A stretch of DNA of 64,000 bases from Thermoplasmata archaeon (GTDB taxonomy: Archaea > Thermoplasmatota > Thermoplasmata > Methanomassiliicoccales > Methanomethylophilaceae), in NCBI GenBank assembly GCA_015063135.1, contig SUTA01000002.1, forward strand, positions 62,001 to 126,000, read 5' to 3'. The notes below the pieces were generated by a model, which saw only the letters and a program-made list of their open reading frames with translations, searched no databases and had not been told where the DNA came from. This document shows, piece after piece, positions 56,151-64,000 of the stretch (within the stretch, counting starts at the first letter, position 1; each line of letters starts with the position of its first letter). A program made the translations under genes and the position numbers.

Positions 56151-56576
56151 TTCCGCCTTTATCGTCACCGTCCCCCCTGCCGTCACCTCGACCTCCTTCC
56201 TCATGGAGTCAGACATCCGCCCGTGGCCGTCGCCTATGCTTATCCCCACGCCGCCGTACTCGGCGGTTATCCTGTACATCCCCTCCCCGAAGTAGATGTC
56301 CCCAAGCTCCGCCATGTATCCCATAGCCGAGCCGTCACCGGAGGCGATGCCGTAGGCCACCATGTCCGTCAAGGAGACCAGGGAGTCGTCCTCCCCTCCC
56401 AGGTCGGACATCCTGACCTCCACGCCCATGACCGCATCCATGAACTCAGACGTACGGGTCGTGTGGTCCTGCGAGGGCTCGGAGTACCCCGCCGTTATCG
56501 TGAAGGCCACCAGGAGTATCGCCATGCAGACCATGGCATCCGCCATCGCAAGGAACCCACGGTCGCTCAGGCGCAT
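56139..56576 (-). CDS. Pilin-like membrane-anchored protein (second of pair); ends at CGA
   Basis: A 145-residue protein. A short basic start (MRLSDRGF) and one N-terminal hydrophobic helix (LAMADAMVCMAILLVAFTITAGY split at residues 9-31) precede a hydrophilic, beta-rich domain, as in archaeal type IV pilin-like proteins. It ends IKAESYA then CGA; as Arg, it would run 316 codons antisense through apgM. Its start overlaps the first pilin gene by ten bases. It lies near the secretion ATPase and membrane-core genes at 59.5-62.7 kb. Confidence 0.65.
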
Positions 56577-56965
56577 ACCGTCACCCCGAAAACCGTGGCC
56601 AACCAGCGCCCGGAGGCGCATTCGGTCAGCCCGATCCACCTCGCCGACGACCTGGGCCCTTCCACGTCCCCGTACTGGAACGCCATCTCGCCCATGCCGG
56701 TGCCCGGCATGGACACCACTACCACAACCCCGGAAGCGGAGCCCCCTGCGATGAACCCCGCGATGTACTCCTCCGCGCGGTCGTCCAGACGGCCCTCGGG
56801 GTAATCGAACCCCAGGGCATCCATGTCGAACCCGGCCATCGGATCGTCCCCGGCCATGAGGACCGAGCCCGTCGACGAGAGGTACACCAGCAGAGCCGTG
56901 ACCACAACCATCATGGCGACCATGGCTTCCATGAAGCCCGCGTCGCCCCTATCATCCCGTTCCAT
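56567..56965 (-). CDS. Pilin-like membrane-anchored protein (first of pair)
   Basis: A 132-residue protein. A charged leader MERDDRGDAGF is followed by a hydrophobic helix MEAMVAMMVVVTALLVYL and an extracellular-type domain. The D/G-F-M-E pattern before the helix resembles archaeal prepilin processing sites. Paired with the following gene; probably minor components of a filament or secretion machine. Ends at TGA. Confidence 0.65.
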   Translation of the reverse strand: MERDDRGDAGFMEAMVAMMVVVTALLVYLSSTGSVLMAGDDPMAGFDMDALGFDYPEGRLDDRAEEYIAGFIAGGSASGVVVVVSMPGTGMGEMAFQYGDVEGPRSSARWIGLTECASGRWLATVFGVTVCA

Positions 56966-57010
56966 AGGGACGGTTTCGCGGTGGCCCCGTATAAAGGGCC
57001 ACCCGTGCGG

Positions 57011-58909
57011 TCACACTCCGCGCTGGTAGAGCCCGCGGGTCACGGCGCCGCCGCACATGGCGATGATCTTGTCCTTGGCCTTCTGGTCGCCGGTGGTGCA
57101 GAACTCGCCCACGGCCTGCGCCAGCTCAGGCGGGCGCTTCCTGAGGTCCAGACCCACCGATACCGCCCCCGAGTTTCCGAGCTCCTCCAGGCTATCCAAG
57201 AGGAACAGGTCGACGGAGTTCAGTACCCTGGTGAACCCCCTGGAATCGGTGTACACGGGGAATTGGGCGCCCATGCCGTCTGTGAGGACCTTGTCCCCCG
57301 CCCCGGGATCGCGGGAGTACATGAGCTCCGCCCTTCCGAAGGCCATGACCTCGCAGCGGCCCGGATAGTGGGATATCAGATTGGATACCTCGTTACGTGC
57401 CAGCTCAACGGAAATGGTGGTCTGGTAGACGTCCATCGGGAAGTGCGAGTTGAACACGTTCATTACGCTGCTGGCATATATGCGGGGAGCCTTCCTGCAG
57501 GCCCTGTACTGCCCGGCGCCGTTGACCATGACGGGCATTTCCACTGGAACTACCTCGTCGAGGGCATCGAACCTCGGGAGCATGAACACGACCTCCTTGC
57601 CGTCGGCGGTGTCCACGGCCTTGTCGAGCTTGTCGGGGTCATCGAAGTATATCCTGTCGGCGTACGGCAGGGCGGCCTTCAGGGACTTTATCGTGTTGAC
57701 GTAGAAGGACAGCTCCGGCTTGTAATGGCGCACCGGCTGCTTGTCCAGCTTCACCTTCGCCGGCTTGCGCTGGGTCTCACCCTTGAGCAGGGGTATCTCG
57801 GAGAATCCGGCGGCTATGCCGTCGAACCTGCGGTCGTAGGTCTTGCGGACCTCGTACTTCCCGTTGGGGACCTTGAACGGCAGCAGCAGATGGGCGGGGT
57901 CCTTGACCTTGAATCCCCCCACCTTCTCGTAGCCGCGGTACAGCGAGAGCCCGTCGCCCGCCGACACCCCTCCAATGGAAACGATGGTGTTGTTCCTGAC
58001 CTCGGCCTCCCCGAGCGGCTCCCCGCGGTTGTCCGCGAAGTCGGGCTGCACGATGGTGTGCACGCCGTCCAGGTACACCGGGGCCGATCCCCTGTTGAAG
58101 GCCACCTCCATGAGCTCCAGCGTCTCTTCGAGCTCGGGACCGACGAGGCCGTCCCTGGCCATCCTGTACGCCTTGGCGGTGAGGTAGCCGTACACCGGGG
58201 ATTTCATCCTGCCCTCGATCTTGAACGAATCCACGCCCAGGGCCTTCAGGCGCTGGATGTGGTCTATGCCGTAGATGTCGGCGCTGCTCAGAAGGAATCC
58301 GGAGTGCTGGTCCCCCTCGTAGAACTTCCTGCAGGGCTGGGCGCACTCGCCCCTATTGCCGCTCCTGCCGCCGATGAACGCGGACATGTAGCATCCGCCC
58401 GACATGCAGTGGCAGAGCCCGCCGTGGACGAAGACCTCGGTTTCCACTGGAGACTCCGGGATTATGCGGGAGAGCTCATCCATCGTGAGCTCCCTGGCGA
58501 GGACCGCCCTGTCGAGGCCGTTCTCGGCGCACCACTCCAATCCCTCCAGCGAGTGGATCTGCATCTGGGTGGAGGCGTGCTTGGGGATGTCGACCCTCGT
58601 GAGGTTCTTCAATAGCCCGAAGTCCTGAACCAGGACCGCGTCCGCGCCTATGTCGGCCAGGAACCTGACCATCGAGACGGCGTCCGCCATCTCCTCGTTC
58701 CTTATCAGGGTGTTGACCGTCACGTAGACCTTCACGCCCCTGTCGTGGGCGTAGTTCACGGCCCCCTCCAGCTGCTTGTCGGTGAAGTTCTTGGCCATGG
58801 CCCTGGCGCCGAAGCTCTTGCCTGCCAGGTATACCGCGTCGCATCCGCCGTCCATGGGGGCGGAGAGGCCCTCGGGCGTGCCGACGGGCGAGAGGATCTC
58901 CGGATTCAT
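57011..58909 (-). CDS. Peptidase U32 family protein
   Basis: A 632-residue U32 protein. It starts NPEILSPVGTPEGL and has DAVYLAGKSFGARAMAKNF, the conserved FVHGGLCHCMSGGCYMSAFIGGRSGNRGECAQPCR cluster near residues 160-195 (four-Cys iron-sulfur type), and DSFKIEGRMKSPVYG near 230. Members act in tRNA or ubiquinone hydroxylation or collagen-like peptide breakdown; the archaeal role is unknown. Start 58909 opens the conserved sequence. Ends at TGA. Confidence 0.85.
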   Translation of the reverse strand: MNPEILSPVGTPEGLSAPMDGGCDAVYLAGKSFGARAMAKNFTDKQLEGAVNYAHDRGVKVYVTVNTLIRNEEMADAVSMVRFLADIGADAVLVQDFGLLKNLTRVDIPKHASTQMQIHSLEGLEWCAENGLDRAVLARELTMDELSRIIPESPVETEVFVHGGLCHCMSGGCYMSAFIGGRSGNRGECAQPCRKFYEGDQHSGFLLSSADIYGIDHIQRLKALGVDSFKIEGRMKSPVYGYLTAKAYRMARDGLVGPELEETLELMEVAFNRGSAPVYLDGVHTIVQPDFADNRGEPLGEAEVRNNTIVSIGGVSAGDGLSLYRGYEKVGGFKVKDPAHLLLPFKVPNGKYEVRKTYDRRFDGIAAGFSEIPLLKGETQRKPAKVKLDKQPVRHYKPELSFYVNTIKSLKAALPYADRIYFDDPDKLDKAVDTADGKEVVFMLPRFDALDEVVPVEMPVMVNGAGQYRACRKAPRIYASSVMNVFNSHFPMDVYQTTISVELARNEVSNLISHYPGRCEVMAFGRAELMYSRDPGAGDKVLTDGMGAQFPVYTDSRGFTRVLNSVDLFLLDSLEELGNSGAVSVGLDLRKRPPELAQAVGEFCTTGDQKAKDKIIAMCGGAVTRGLYQRGV

Positions 58910-58998
58910 GCCTGGGGGACCGTGGCGCGGATAGATAAACAGTTGGCTAGCTGACCGCACGGTCCCTGCTTTATAAGCTGCCGATGCGAGGACGTGGC

Positions 58999-59508
58999 AT
59001 GGAACTCAGGGATATGCTGGGAGCCTTGCTCCCGGGCAAGGACAGGAACGCCCCGGCCGCCGAGATGGACGGAGGGACGCTGGTTATCGACTGCCGCGCA
59101 TGCGAGGAGCCGCCGGACCCGGCCTCGGAGCGCTGCATAGGGTGCATGGTCAGGAGGCTGGCGGAATCCGGGCCGGCCTCGGAGGTCGTGCTCAGGAACG
59201 GCAACGACCTGGACGTCTGCGGAGCCTCGGGCAGGAGCCTGGGGGAGGCCGCATCGCTGATGAGGTGGTCCGTGCCGGATCCCCCGTCCGACAGGAGGTG
59301 CGCCGGATGCAGCCTTTCGCCCGACAAGGTGATGGGGAGGGCATGGGAGGACTTCCCCCGGGAATCCATCGGATACGCCAGGGACATGCTCGACTGGGAA
59401 TGCCCGGGCGGGGACGACTGCGACAGGTGCAGGGATTCTACCAGGAGGTCGCTCGATTCCCTGGAATCGGACCTGAGGGAGCTTTCCGCGAGGATGGTGG
59501 TGCCATGA
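58999..59508 (+). CDS. Small cysteine-rich protein preceding the secretion ATPase
   Basis: A 169-residue protein not recognised as a known family. It has Cys pairs CRACEEPP...RCIGCM (about residues 32-50), RRCAGCS near 100 and CPGGDDCDRCRDS near 136, suggesting a metal or Fe-S centre. The stop overlaps the start of the GspE-like ATPase (ATGATA), so it is coupled to the secretion genes. A TTATAA box at 58971-58976 favours the start at 58999 over 58984. Ends at TGA. Confidence 0.65.
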   Translation: MELRDMLGALLPGKDRNAPAAEMDGGTLVIDCRACEEPPDPASERCIGCMVRRLAESGPASEVVLRNGNDLDVCGASGRSLGEAASLMRWSVPDPPSDRRCAGCSLSPDKVMGRAWEDFPRESIGYARDMLDWECPGGDDCDRCRDSTRRSLDSLESDLRELSARMVVP

Positions 59509-61280
59509 TAGGGAGGATCCGCTCCGGCGGCCTGATAATCCGCCCCGAGCCCGAGGACAGGCCCAGGCCGAGGAGAGCCTCCTGCAGGAGCCCCGCTCCG
59601 GAACCGCCGCCCGGGCCAGGGCCCGTGTCCATAGACGTCCGCCGCGCCAGGCCCTCGAGGGTCGGGGTGCCCAGGAAGTTCGGGCCGCTCCTGTCCTCGT
59701 CCATCGCCGATGACATTAGGAGGAGGCCCTCCTATGCGGACACATGGATGCTGCCCCCAACGCCTGGCACGGAGCCCATAGCATCCTACGAATCGGACGG
59801 CTGGTCCGCATCCGTGGGGACGGCCCCCGACGGGGAGTACGAGTACACGCTCATCCCCCTGGAGTACTCCCTGCCCGATGCGGCCAACAGGCTGGTGTCG
59901 GAGGCCGTGGAGGCCGTCAGGGGGAGGTACATGGACGAGGGCGGGCCCACGGACAGGGACTCGGTCCGCGCGGCCGCCCGGAGCTTCCTCTGGGGGCGCA
60001 TGGACGAGCTGGAGGACGCGCTGGGAGATGGGGCGGCCGCCAAGGTGGATGCCATCTGCGGAGCGGTCCACAGGCACGCCTTCGGGGCCGGCATCCTGGA
60101 GTCCGTCCTGTCCGACCCCCATATCGAGGACGTCTACATCGACGCCCCGTGCTGGGAGAACAGGATCTACGTCACCATGAACGGGATCGAGGGAGTCAAC
60201 TCCCACATGAGGTGCAGGACCAACCTCCTGGCCGGGCCGGGGGAGGTCTCCAACCTCATCAACATACTGAAGCGCGAGAGCGGGCTGAGGTACTGCCAGT
60301 CCTCGCCGGTGCTGGAGACGGACCTCCCCGGCTTCGATGCGAGGGCGACCATCGTGGGCTATCCCATGAGCCCCAACGGCGATGCCGTCGCCATAAGGAA
60401 GCGCTCCGACCGCCCGTGGACGCTGCCCAGGCTGATCATGAACGGGACCATGGACGCCGGCACGGCGGGGCTGCTCTCGTTCATGGTGGACAACAGGTGC
60501 ACCATGCTGGTGTGCGGGGCCAGGGGATCGGGCAAGAGCTCCCTGCTTTCCGCCCTGATGTTCGAGCACTCACCCAAGAACAGGATCATCACCATAGAGG
60601 ACACGATCGAGCTGCCGGGAGAGACCATGAGGAAGCTCGGCTACAAGGTGCAGACGATCCTCGTCGACGACAGGATGAACGGCGACCAGCTTTCCAGGTC
60701 CAACGAGGCCCTGAGGCTCTCGCTGAGGCTGGGGGAGTCGGCCATTGTGCTGGGGGAGGTGAGGGGCGAGGAGGCCAGGACCCTCTACCAGAGCATGAGG
60801 ACCGGCAGGGCCGGGAGCTCCATCATGGGGACCGTCCACGGTGACTCGGCGAGGACCGTGTACGACAGGATGGTCCACGACCTGGGGATCTCCGCGGAAT
60901 CGTTCATGGCTACCGATGTGATCGTCACCCTGGGCACCCGCAAGGACAGGACGACTGGGAACCTGGTCAGGAGGGTGGAGGAGGTCGCCTCCACCACCTC
61001 CCGCCCGGGCGAGTTCTCGGACATCACCGAACCGTCCCGCATGCTCTCCTCCAACGTGATCCGCCGCGCCATGACATCCGGCTCCATGGCAGAGTCGGAT
61101 GTGTCCGCTGAGATAGCCGCTCGCGGGACCATGCGCAGCATGCTGGCCGACGGGGGGAGGAAGGACGAGCGCTACCTCAGGCCCGAATGGGTGATGGCGG
61201 CCAACGAGGAGCTGTCCAAGGGCGTCCGCGGATCCCCGGAGCGCCTGAGGGCCAGGATGCGCGAGGGGGCGATGCCTTGA
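59505..61280 (+). CDS. Type II/IV secretion system ATPase, GspE/TadA/FlaI-like
   Basis: A 591-residue secretion ATPase. An N-terminal Pro/Arg-rich segment (residues 1-60) precedes the N1/N2 domain ([12 protein letters not shown] near 205) and the catalytic domain. Walker A is [11 protein letters not shown] near 340, the Asp box [11 protein letters not shown] near 362, Walker [14 protein letters not shown] near 410 and the His box GTVHGDSA near 440. It drives pilus assembly or secretion with the adjacent membrane protein. Ends at TGA overlapping the next start. Confidence 0.88.
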   Translation: MIGRIRSGGLIIRPEPEDRPRPRRASCRSPAPEPPPGPGPVSIDVRRARPSRVGVPRKFGPLLSSSIADDIRRRPSYADTWMLPPTPGTEPIASYESDGWSASVGTAPDGEYEYTLIPLEYSLPDAANRLVSEAVEAVRGRYMDEGGPTDRDSVRAAARSFLWGRMDELEDALGDGAAAKVDAICGAVHRHAFGAGILESVLSDPHIEDVYIDAPCWENRIYVTMNGIEGVNSHMRCRTNLLAGPGEVSNLINILKRESGLRYCQSSPVLETDLPGFDARATIVGYPMSPNGDAVAIRKRSDRPWTLPRLIMNGTMDAGTAGLLSFMVDNRCTMLVCGARGSGKSSLLSALMFEHSPKNRIITIEDTIELPGETMRKLGYKVQTILVDDRMNGDQLSRSNEALRLSLRLGESAIVLGEVRGEEARTLYQSMRTGRAGSSIMGTVHGDSARTVYDRMVHDLGISAESFMATDVIVTLGTRKDRTTGNLVRRVEEVASTTSRPGEFSDITEPSRMLSSNVIRRAMTSGSMAESDVSAEIAARGTMRSMLADGGRKDERYLRPEWVMAANEELSKGVRGSPERLRARMREGAMP

Positions 61281-62659
61281 ACGCCAGGAAGCTCGTGGGC
61301 GAGTGCCCGACGGTGGTCGGCATGATCACGGCGTCCCTCGAAGCGGGCGGGTCCTTCGACTCCGCCGCCCGGTACGTGGCGGAGGAGGGGCCTCCACTCT
61401 CCGCCGAGCTGTTCTCCAGAGCGGTGCGCATGGCCGACGCGAAGGCGTCCCCGGGCGTTCGCCGGGCCCTGTCGGAGGTCCTGGACGGCGTTCCCGAGGG
61501 TGCAGGCGGCTACAGGCAGGCGGTGTCCATGTGCATGGCCGCATCCGAGTCCTCGGACCGCGAGGGCATGGACTCCATGCTGAGGGAGGCGTCCGACGCA
61601 TCCCTGGAGGCCGTCAGGGGCATGGGGGAATCGTACAGCGCATCCCTCAACTTCCCATGCATGGCCGTGTTCGCCATCGGGATAATGGTGCCGATGATCC
61701 TCATGTCGCTCATGCCCATGATGGACATAGGCGGGATGTTCGGGGCCGCGGCCCTGGACAGGGGGACCGTCATGGCGATAACGCTGGTGGCCATCCCCGC
61801 AGGCATACTCCTGCTGACGGCGAACGTCCGCGCCAAGAACCCGTTCCTGGTCAGCGGCGGTGGCAGCGACGCCCTGAGGCTCTGCGCGCCACTCGTGATC
61901 GCAGTGCCATGCGGGCTGGCGTACTGGGCCTTGGTGGGGGGAGAGTCCCTACTGCTGGCCGCAGCCGTGCCAGCATGCTCTGCGGCGCTGGCGCTGTCAT
62001 ATGGCCGCTACTCCGCGGAGAAGCGCAGAGCATCCTGCGATTCCGGCATGAGGGACTGCGTCTACGAGATCGGGAACAGGATGTCCTCCGGAGAGAACTT
62101 CGAGTCAGCGGCGGTGGGGTCCCTGTCCGGGAGAGCCGAGTGCAGGGAGGCTTCCGAATCCCTGTCCCGGTCCCTCCGCCTGTGCCGCGGCGATGCGGAG
62201 AGGGCCGTGAGGGCCGCCGTAGACCCCGTATCGCAGGAAATGGGGTCCGCCCTGGCGGAGATAGAGAGGTGCTCCCGCATCGACCTGAGGGACGCCGGCG
62301 GCCTCGCCATCGCCCTGGGCCGGCAGTTCCAGAACCGCAGGGCCGCACTCGCCTCCCTGGAAGCCGGGATGAAGTCCATGACGGACATGATGGTGGGCAC
62401 GGCCATGGTGTTCGCCCCGCTGGTCCTGGGGCTGAGCGTCGCGATGATGCGCCCCCTGTCGCGGATATCGGGCTTCGAGGGCGTGGACGGGGCCTGGTGG
62501 ATCCTCGGGGCCTACCTGATCGAGCTCTGCGCCCTGATAGCCCTGCTCACATCGAGCCTGGGCAGGGAGGAGAGGTTCGTCACCGGCCTGTGGAGGTTCT
62601 GCCTGATGTGCCCGGTCTCCCTGTTGGTGTTCACGGTATCCTGCGGCATACAGCTACGA
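61277..62659 (+). CDS. Type II secretion membrane core protein, GspF/TadC/FlaJ-like; ends at CGA
   Basis: A 460-residue polytopic protein. Two GspF-type repeats appear: a helical domain [25 protein letters not shown] near residue 15 and its second copy [24 protein letters not shown] near 257. Each is followed by membrane helices. It forms the inner-membrane platform for the ATPase upstream. The TTG start at 61277 overlaps the ATPase stop. It ends VSCGIQL then CGA; as Arg, the frame continues in register into the rubredoxin gene and gives a false fusion. Confidence 0.82.
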
Positions 62660-62698
62660 CAAGTGTTTAGAGCCCGCAGGACGTACGGGAGCGTTACC

Positions 62699-62959
62699 AT
62701 GCTCAAACTGTTCAAGAAGAAGGACGCCCCCGCCCAGGAGAAGAATGCAGACTCGGAACCCGCGGAGGAGCACGACCCGTTCCCCAAGGCGAAGCCCGCG
62801 AAATGGAAATGCACCACGTGCGGCTATGTGTACGATCCCGAGATAGGCGACCCCGACAGCGGTATCGCCCCGGGCACGAGGTTCGAGGACATACCCGACG
62901 ACTGGGTGTGCCCCACCTGCAAGGTCGGGAAGGACAGCTTCAAGAAGCTCGATTTCTGA
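62699..62959 (+). CDS. Rubredoxin
   Basis: An 86-residue protein. An N-terminal charged extension of about 30 residues ([24 protein letters not shown] part) precedes a standard rubredoxin: [36 protein letters not shown], with the four iron-binding Cys. Electron carrier, often for oxygen or peroxide defence in anaerobes. The start at 62699 is an ATG after the CGA that ends the FlaJ-like gene. Ends at TGA. Confidence 0.88.
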   Translation: MLKLFKKKDAPAQEKNADSEPAEEHDPFPKAKPAKWKCTTCGYVYDPEIGDPDSGIAPGTRFEDIPDDWVCPTCKVGKDSFKKLDF

Positions 62960-62968
62960 AACGAAGAA

Positions 62969-62997
62969 GCGGGGGCCGAGGCCCCCGCATTTTATCC
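62969..62997. terminator. Bidirectional hairpin between rubredoxin and cbiK
   Basis: GCGGGGGCC-GA-GGCCCCCGC, a perfect 9-base stem followed by ATTTTATCCTTTT on the right. The convergent cbiK gene ends eight bases beyond. Confidence 0.6.
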
Positions 62998-63005
62998 TTT
63001 TACGT

Positions 63006-63815
63006 TCGGAGCTCTTCCATCGCGGCCTTGACATGGCCCAGGAAGAGGTCCCTGAACGCCTTGAACTCACCGAGGCCCTTGATCACGCAGTGAACGTCGT
63101 AGCCTTCGGCGGCCAGGACCGACTTGAGCGAATCCTCGTCGTCCCCGGCGATGTCGTTGTTGGCGTGATCGCCGGCGACGACCATGAACGGGAACAGGAC
63201 GACCTTCGTGGCGGCGCCCTCCATGAGCACGATGGTGTCGTCGTACTCGGGGAAGCCCTCCACCGTGGTCACGAAGATGTCGTTGGGCCCGGTCGTCATC
63301 AGCATGAGCTGGAGCTGGCTGTACGTCGCGTTCGCGAAATGCTCGGATCCGTGTCCCGCCAGGACGATGGAGCATCCCTTGCCCGCTATCGCCTCCGCGG
63401 CCGGGACGAGCTCGGACTCGATGGCCGCTATTACGTCCTCGTAGTCCTCCAGGGTGGTGAGCAGGGGCTTGCCCACTACAATCTTGTCGAACCTGGACCT
63501 GTATCTCCCCACGACCTCCACGATGTCGTCGTACTCCTCGCCGTTCATGATGTGGGTGGGCTGCACGACAACGGTCCTGGCGCCGTCCGCGGCGAGCCTC
63601 TCCAGGGCATCGGTGACGTAGTCGACCTTCTTCCCGTCGCGCTCCGCCAGCTTCTTGATGATCATCCTGCTGGTGAAGGCGCGCCTGACCTCCCAGGAAT
63701 CGCCGTAGGCCTCGCATATGGCCCTCTCTATCGCACCTATGGTCTTCGAGCGGTTCTCGTTGTAGCTCGTTCCGAAGCTCACCACCAGTATCGCACGGTC
63801 GTTCTTGCATGCCAT
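63006..63815 (-). CDS. cbiK: Sirohydrochlorin cobaltochelatase, CbiK type; ends at CGA
   Basis: A 269-residue class II chelatase. ILVVSFGTSYNENR is at the start, VQPTHIMNGEEYDDI near residue 85 supplies the first metal His, and VLAGHGSEHFANATYSQLQ near 150 the second His. VTTVEGFPEYDD is near 183. It inserts cobalt into sirohydrochlorin for corrinoids (needed by MtaC) or nickel for F430. CGA follows MEEL; as Arg, only one further residue precedes TAA, so this case alone is weak evidence for the CGA stop. Confidence 0.88.
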
Positions 63816-63874
63816 GCACTGGAGAATACATCCATCGTTTTTAACGTCTCAGCACGGCAGGAGTGTCCGACGCG

Positions 63875-64000
63875 TCAGACCGGGATCACGCCGAGGATGA
63901 AGGCCAGCAAACCGAAGAGCATGCCGAACTTGGCGAACTTCTGGGCCTTGTGCGGGTCCTTGAACACGATGACGGCGCAGTAGATGAAGATGGCCAGGGC
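63875..64000 (-). CDS. Membrane protein, C-terminal part (partial)
   Basis: The last 41 residues of a gene entering from the right edge. They contain two hydrophobic segments, ALAIFIYCAVIVF and FGMLFGLLAFILGVIPV, joined by a charged loop KDPHKAQKFAK. Ends at TGA. Not recognised. Confidence 0.5.
   Translation of the reverse strand, partial: ALAIFIYCAVIVFKDPHKAQKFAKFGMLFGLLAFILGVIPV

Noticed and set aside
61277-62959. Fusion of a FlaJ-like protein to rubredoxin
   Set aside because: The join is a CGA followed by about 40 bases of poor coding sequence and a new ATG. With CGA as stop these are two ordinary genes.
1-64000. Selective sequencing error turning TGA into CGA
   Set aside because: An error process would not hit only terminal codons while leaving about 35 TGA stops intact, nor would it leave gene bodies free of CGA.
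1-64000. CRISPR array, prophage or integrated plasmid
   Set aside because: No regularly spaced direct repeats, no integrase, capsid or replication genes and no att-like repeats were seen. The only mobile-type gene is the transposase-like gene at 36707-38218.

Overview
The window is a gene-dense stretch of a high-GC archaeal genome. A methanol methyltransferase pair (mtaC-mtaB), a methanogenesis marker gene, indolepyruvate oxidoreductase with two aryl-CoA ligases, and archaeal information genes (aIF6, L31e, L39e, S19e, RfcL, Pelota, Taw1) point to an H2-dependent methylotrophic methanogen of the order Methanomassiliicoccales. Ribosome binding sites of the type GGAGTGATC, complementary to the archaeal 16S 3' tail, recur before genes inside operons. 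Genes that open a transcript often have a TATA box about 25-30 bases before the start codon and look leaderless.

The main observation concerns the genetic code. In about 24 of 67 genes the protein reaches its natural family end exactly at an in-frame CGA, where a stop is expected. If that CGA is read as arginine, the frames run on through neighbouring genes, often antisense. In all 27 plus-strand genes, read codon by codon, and in iorA on the minus strand, I found no internal CGA, while AGG, CGC, CGG, CGT and AGA are all used. TGA (about 35 genes) and TAA (about 8) are the other stops, and no gene ends in TAG. CGA therefore behaves as a stop codon here. In the coordinates below, CGA-terminated genes end at their CGA.

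Layout. 1-6.6 kb: end of a ChlI-like gene and a ChlD-like gene, convergent with a FecBCD-type ABC importer whose binding protein carries a dockerin-like domain. 6.7-10 kb: a membrane protein, an HprK-like ATPase, a hydrogenase maturation protease and a flavodoxin. 10-16 kb: Taw1, RfcL, a zinc-ribbon membrane protein, an ABC ATPase, a winged-helix regulator and a sodium:solute symporter with its 49-residue partner. 16-18.7 kb: metal-responsive HMA protein plus P1B-ATPase, then SRP RNA. 18.7-24 kb: marker protein 2, CorA, a site-2 protease, an MptE-like enzyme and DUF373. 24-29 kb: an MBL hydrolase, the aIF6/L31e/L39e/PDCD5/S19e operon and a frameshifted kinase-like gene. 28.6-34 kb: UbiX, a nitroreductase, LeuRS, an RHH regulator and a short FtsZ. 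34-41 kb: IorBA, a transposase-like gene, mtaCB (mtaB frameshifted) and tRNA-Leu. 41-48.4 kb: a Sel1 protein, CarBA, Pelota and a degenerate homocitrate-synthase-like protein. 48.5-53.3 kb: two PaaK ligases, an ACT protein and an aSelBL-type factor. 53.4-64 kb: a methyltransferase, ApgM, pilin-like proteins, a U32 peptidase, a GspE/FlaJ-type secretion pair, rubredoxin, CbiK and a partial membrane protein.

Functional links: methanol is activated by MtaCB. Corrinoid supply is suggested by CbiK and possibly by the ChlI/ChlD pair and the FecBCD-type importer. IorBA, PaaK and the ACT protein form an aryl-acid/aromatic amino acid module. GspE, FlaJ and the pilin-like proteins form a small type IV filament or secretion system.
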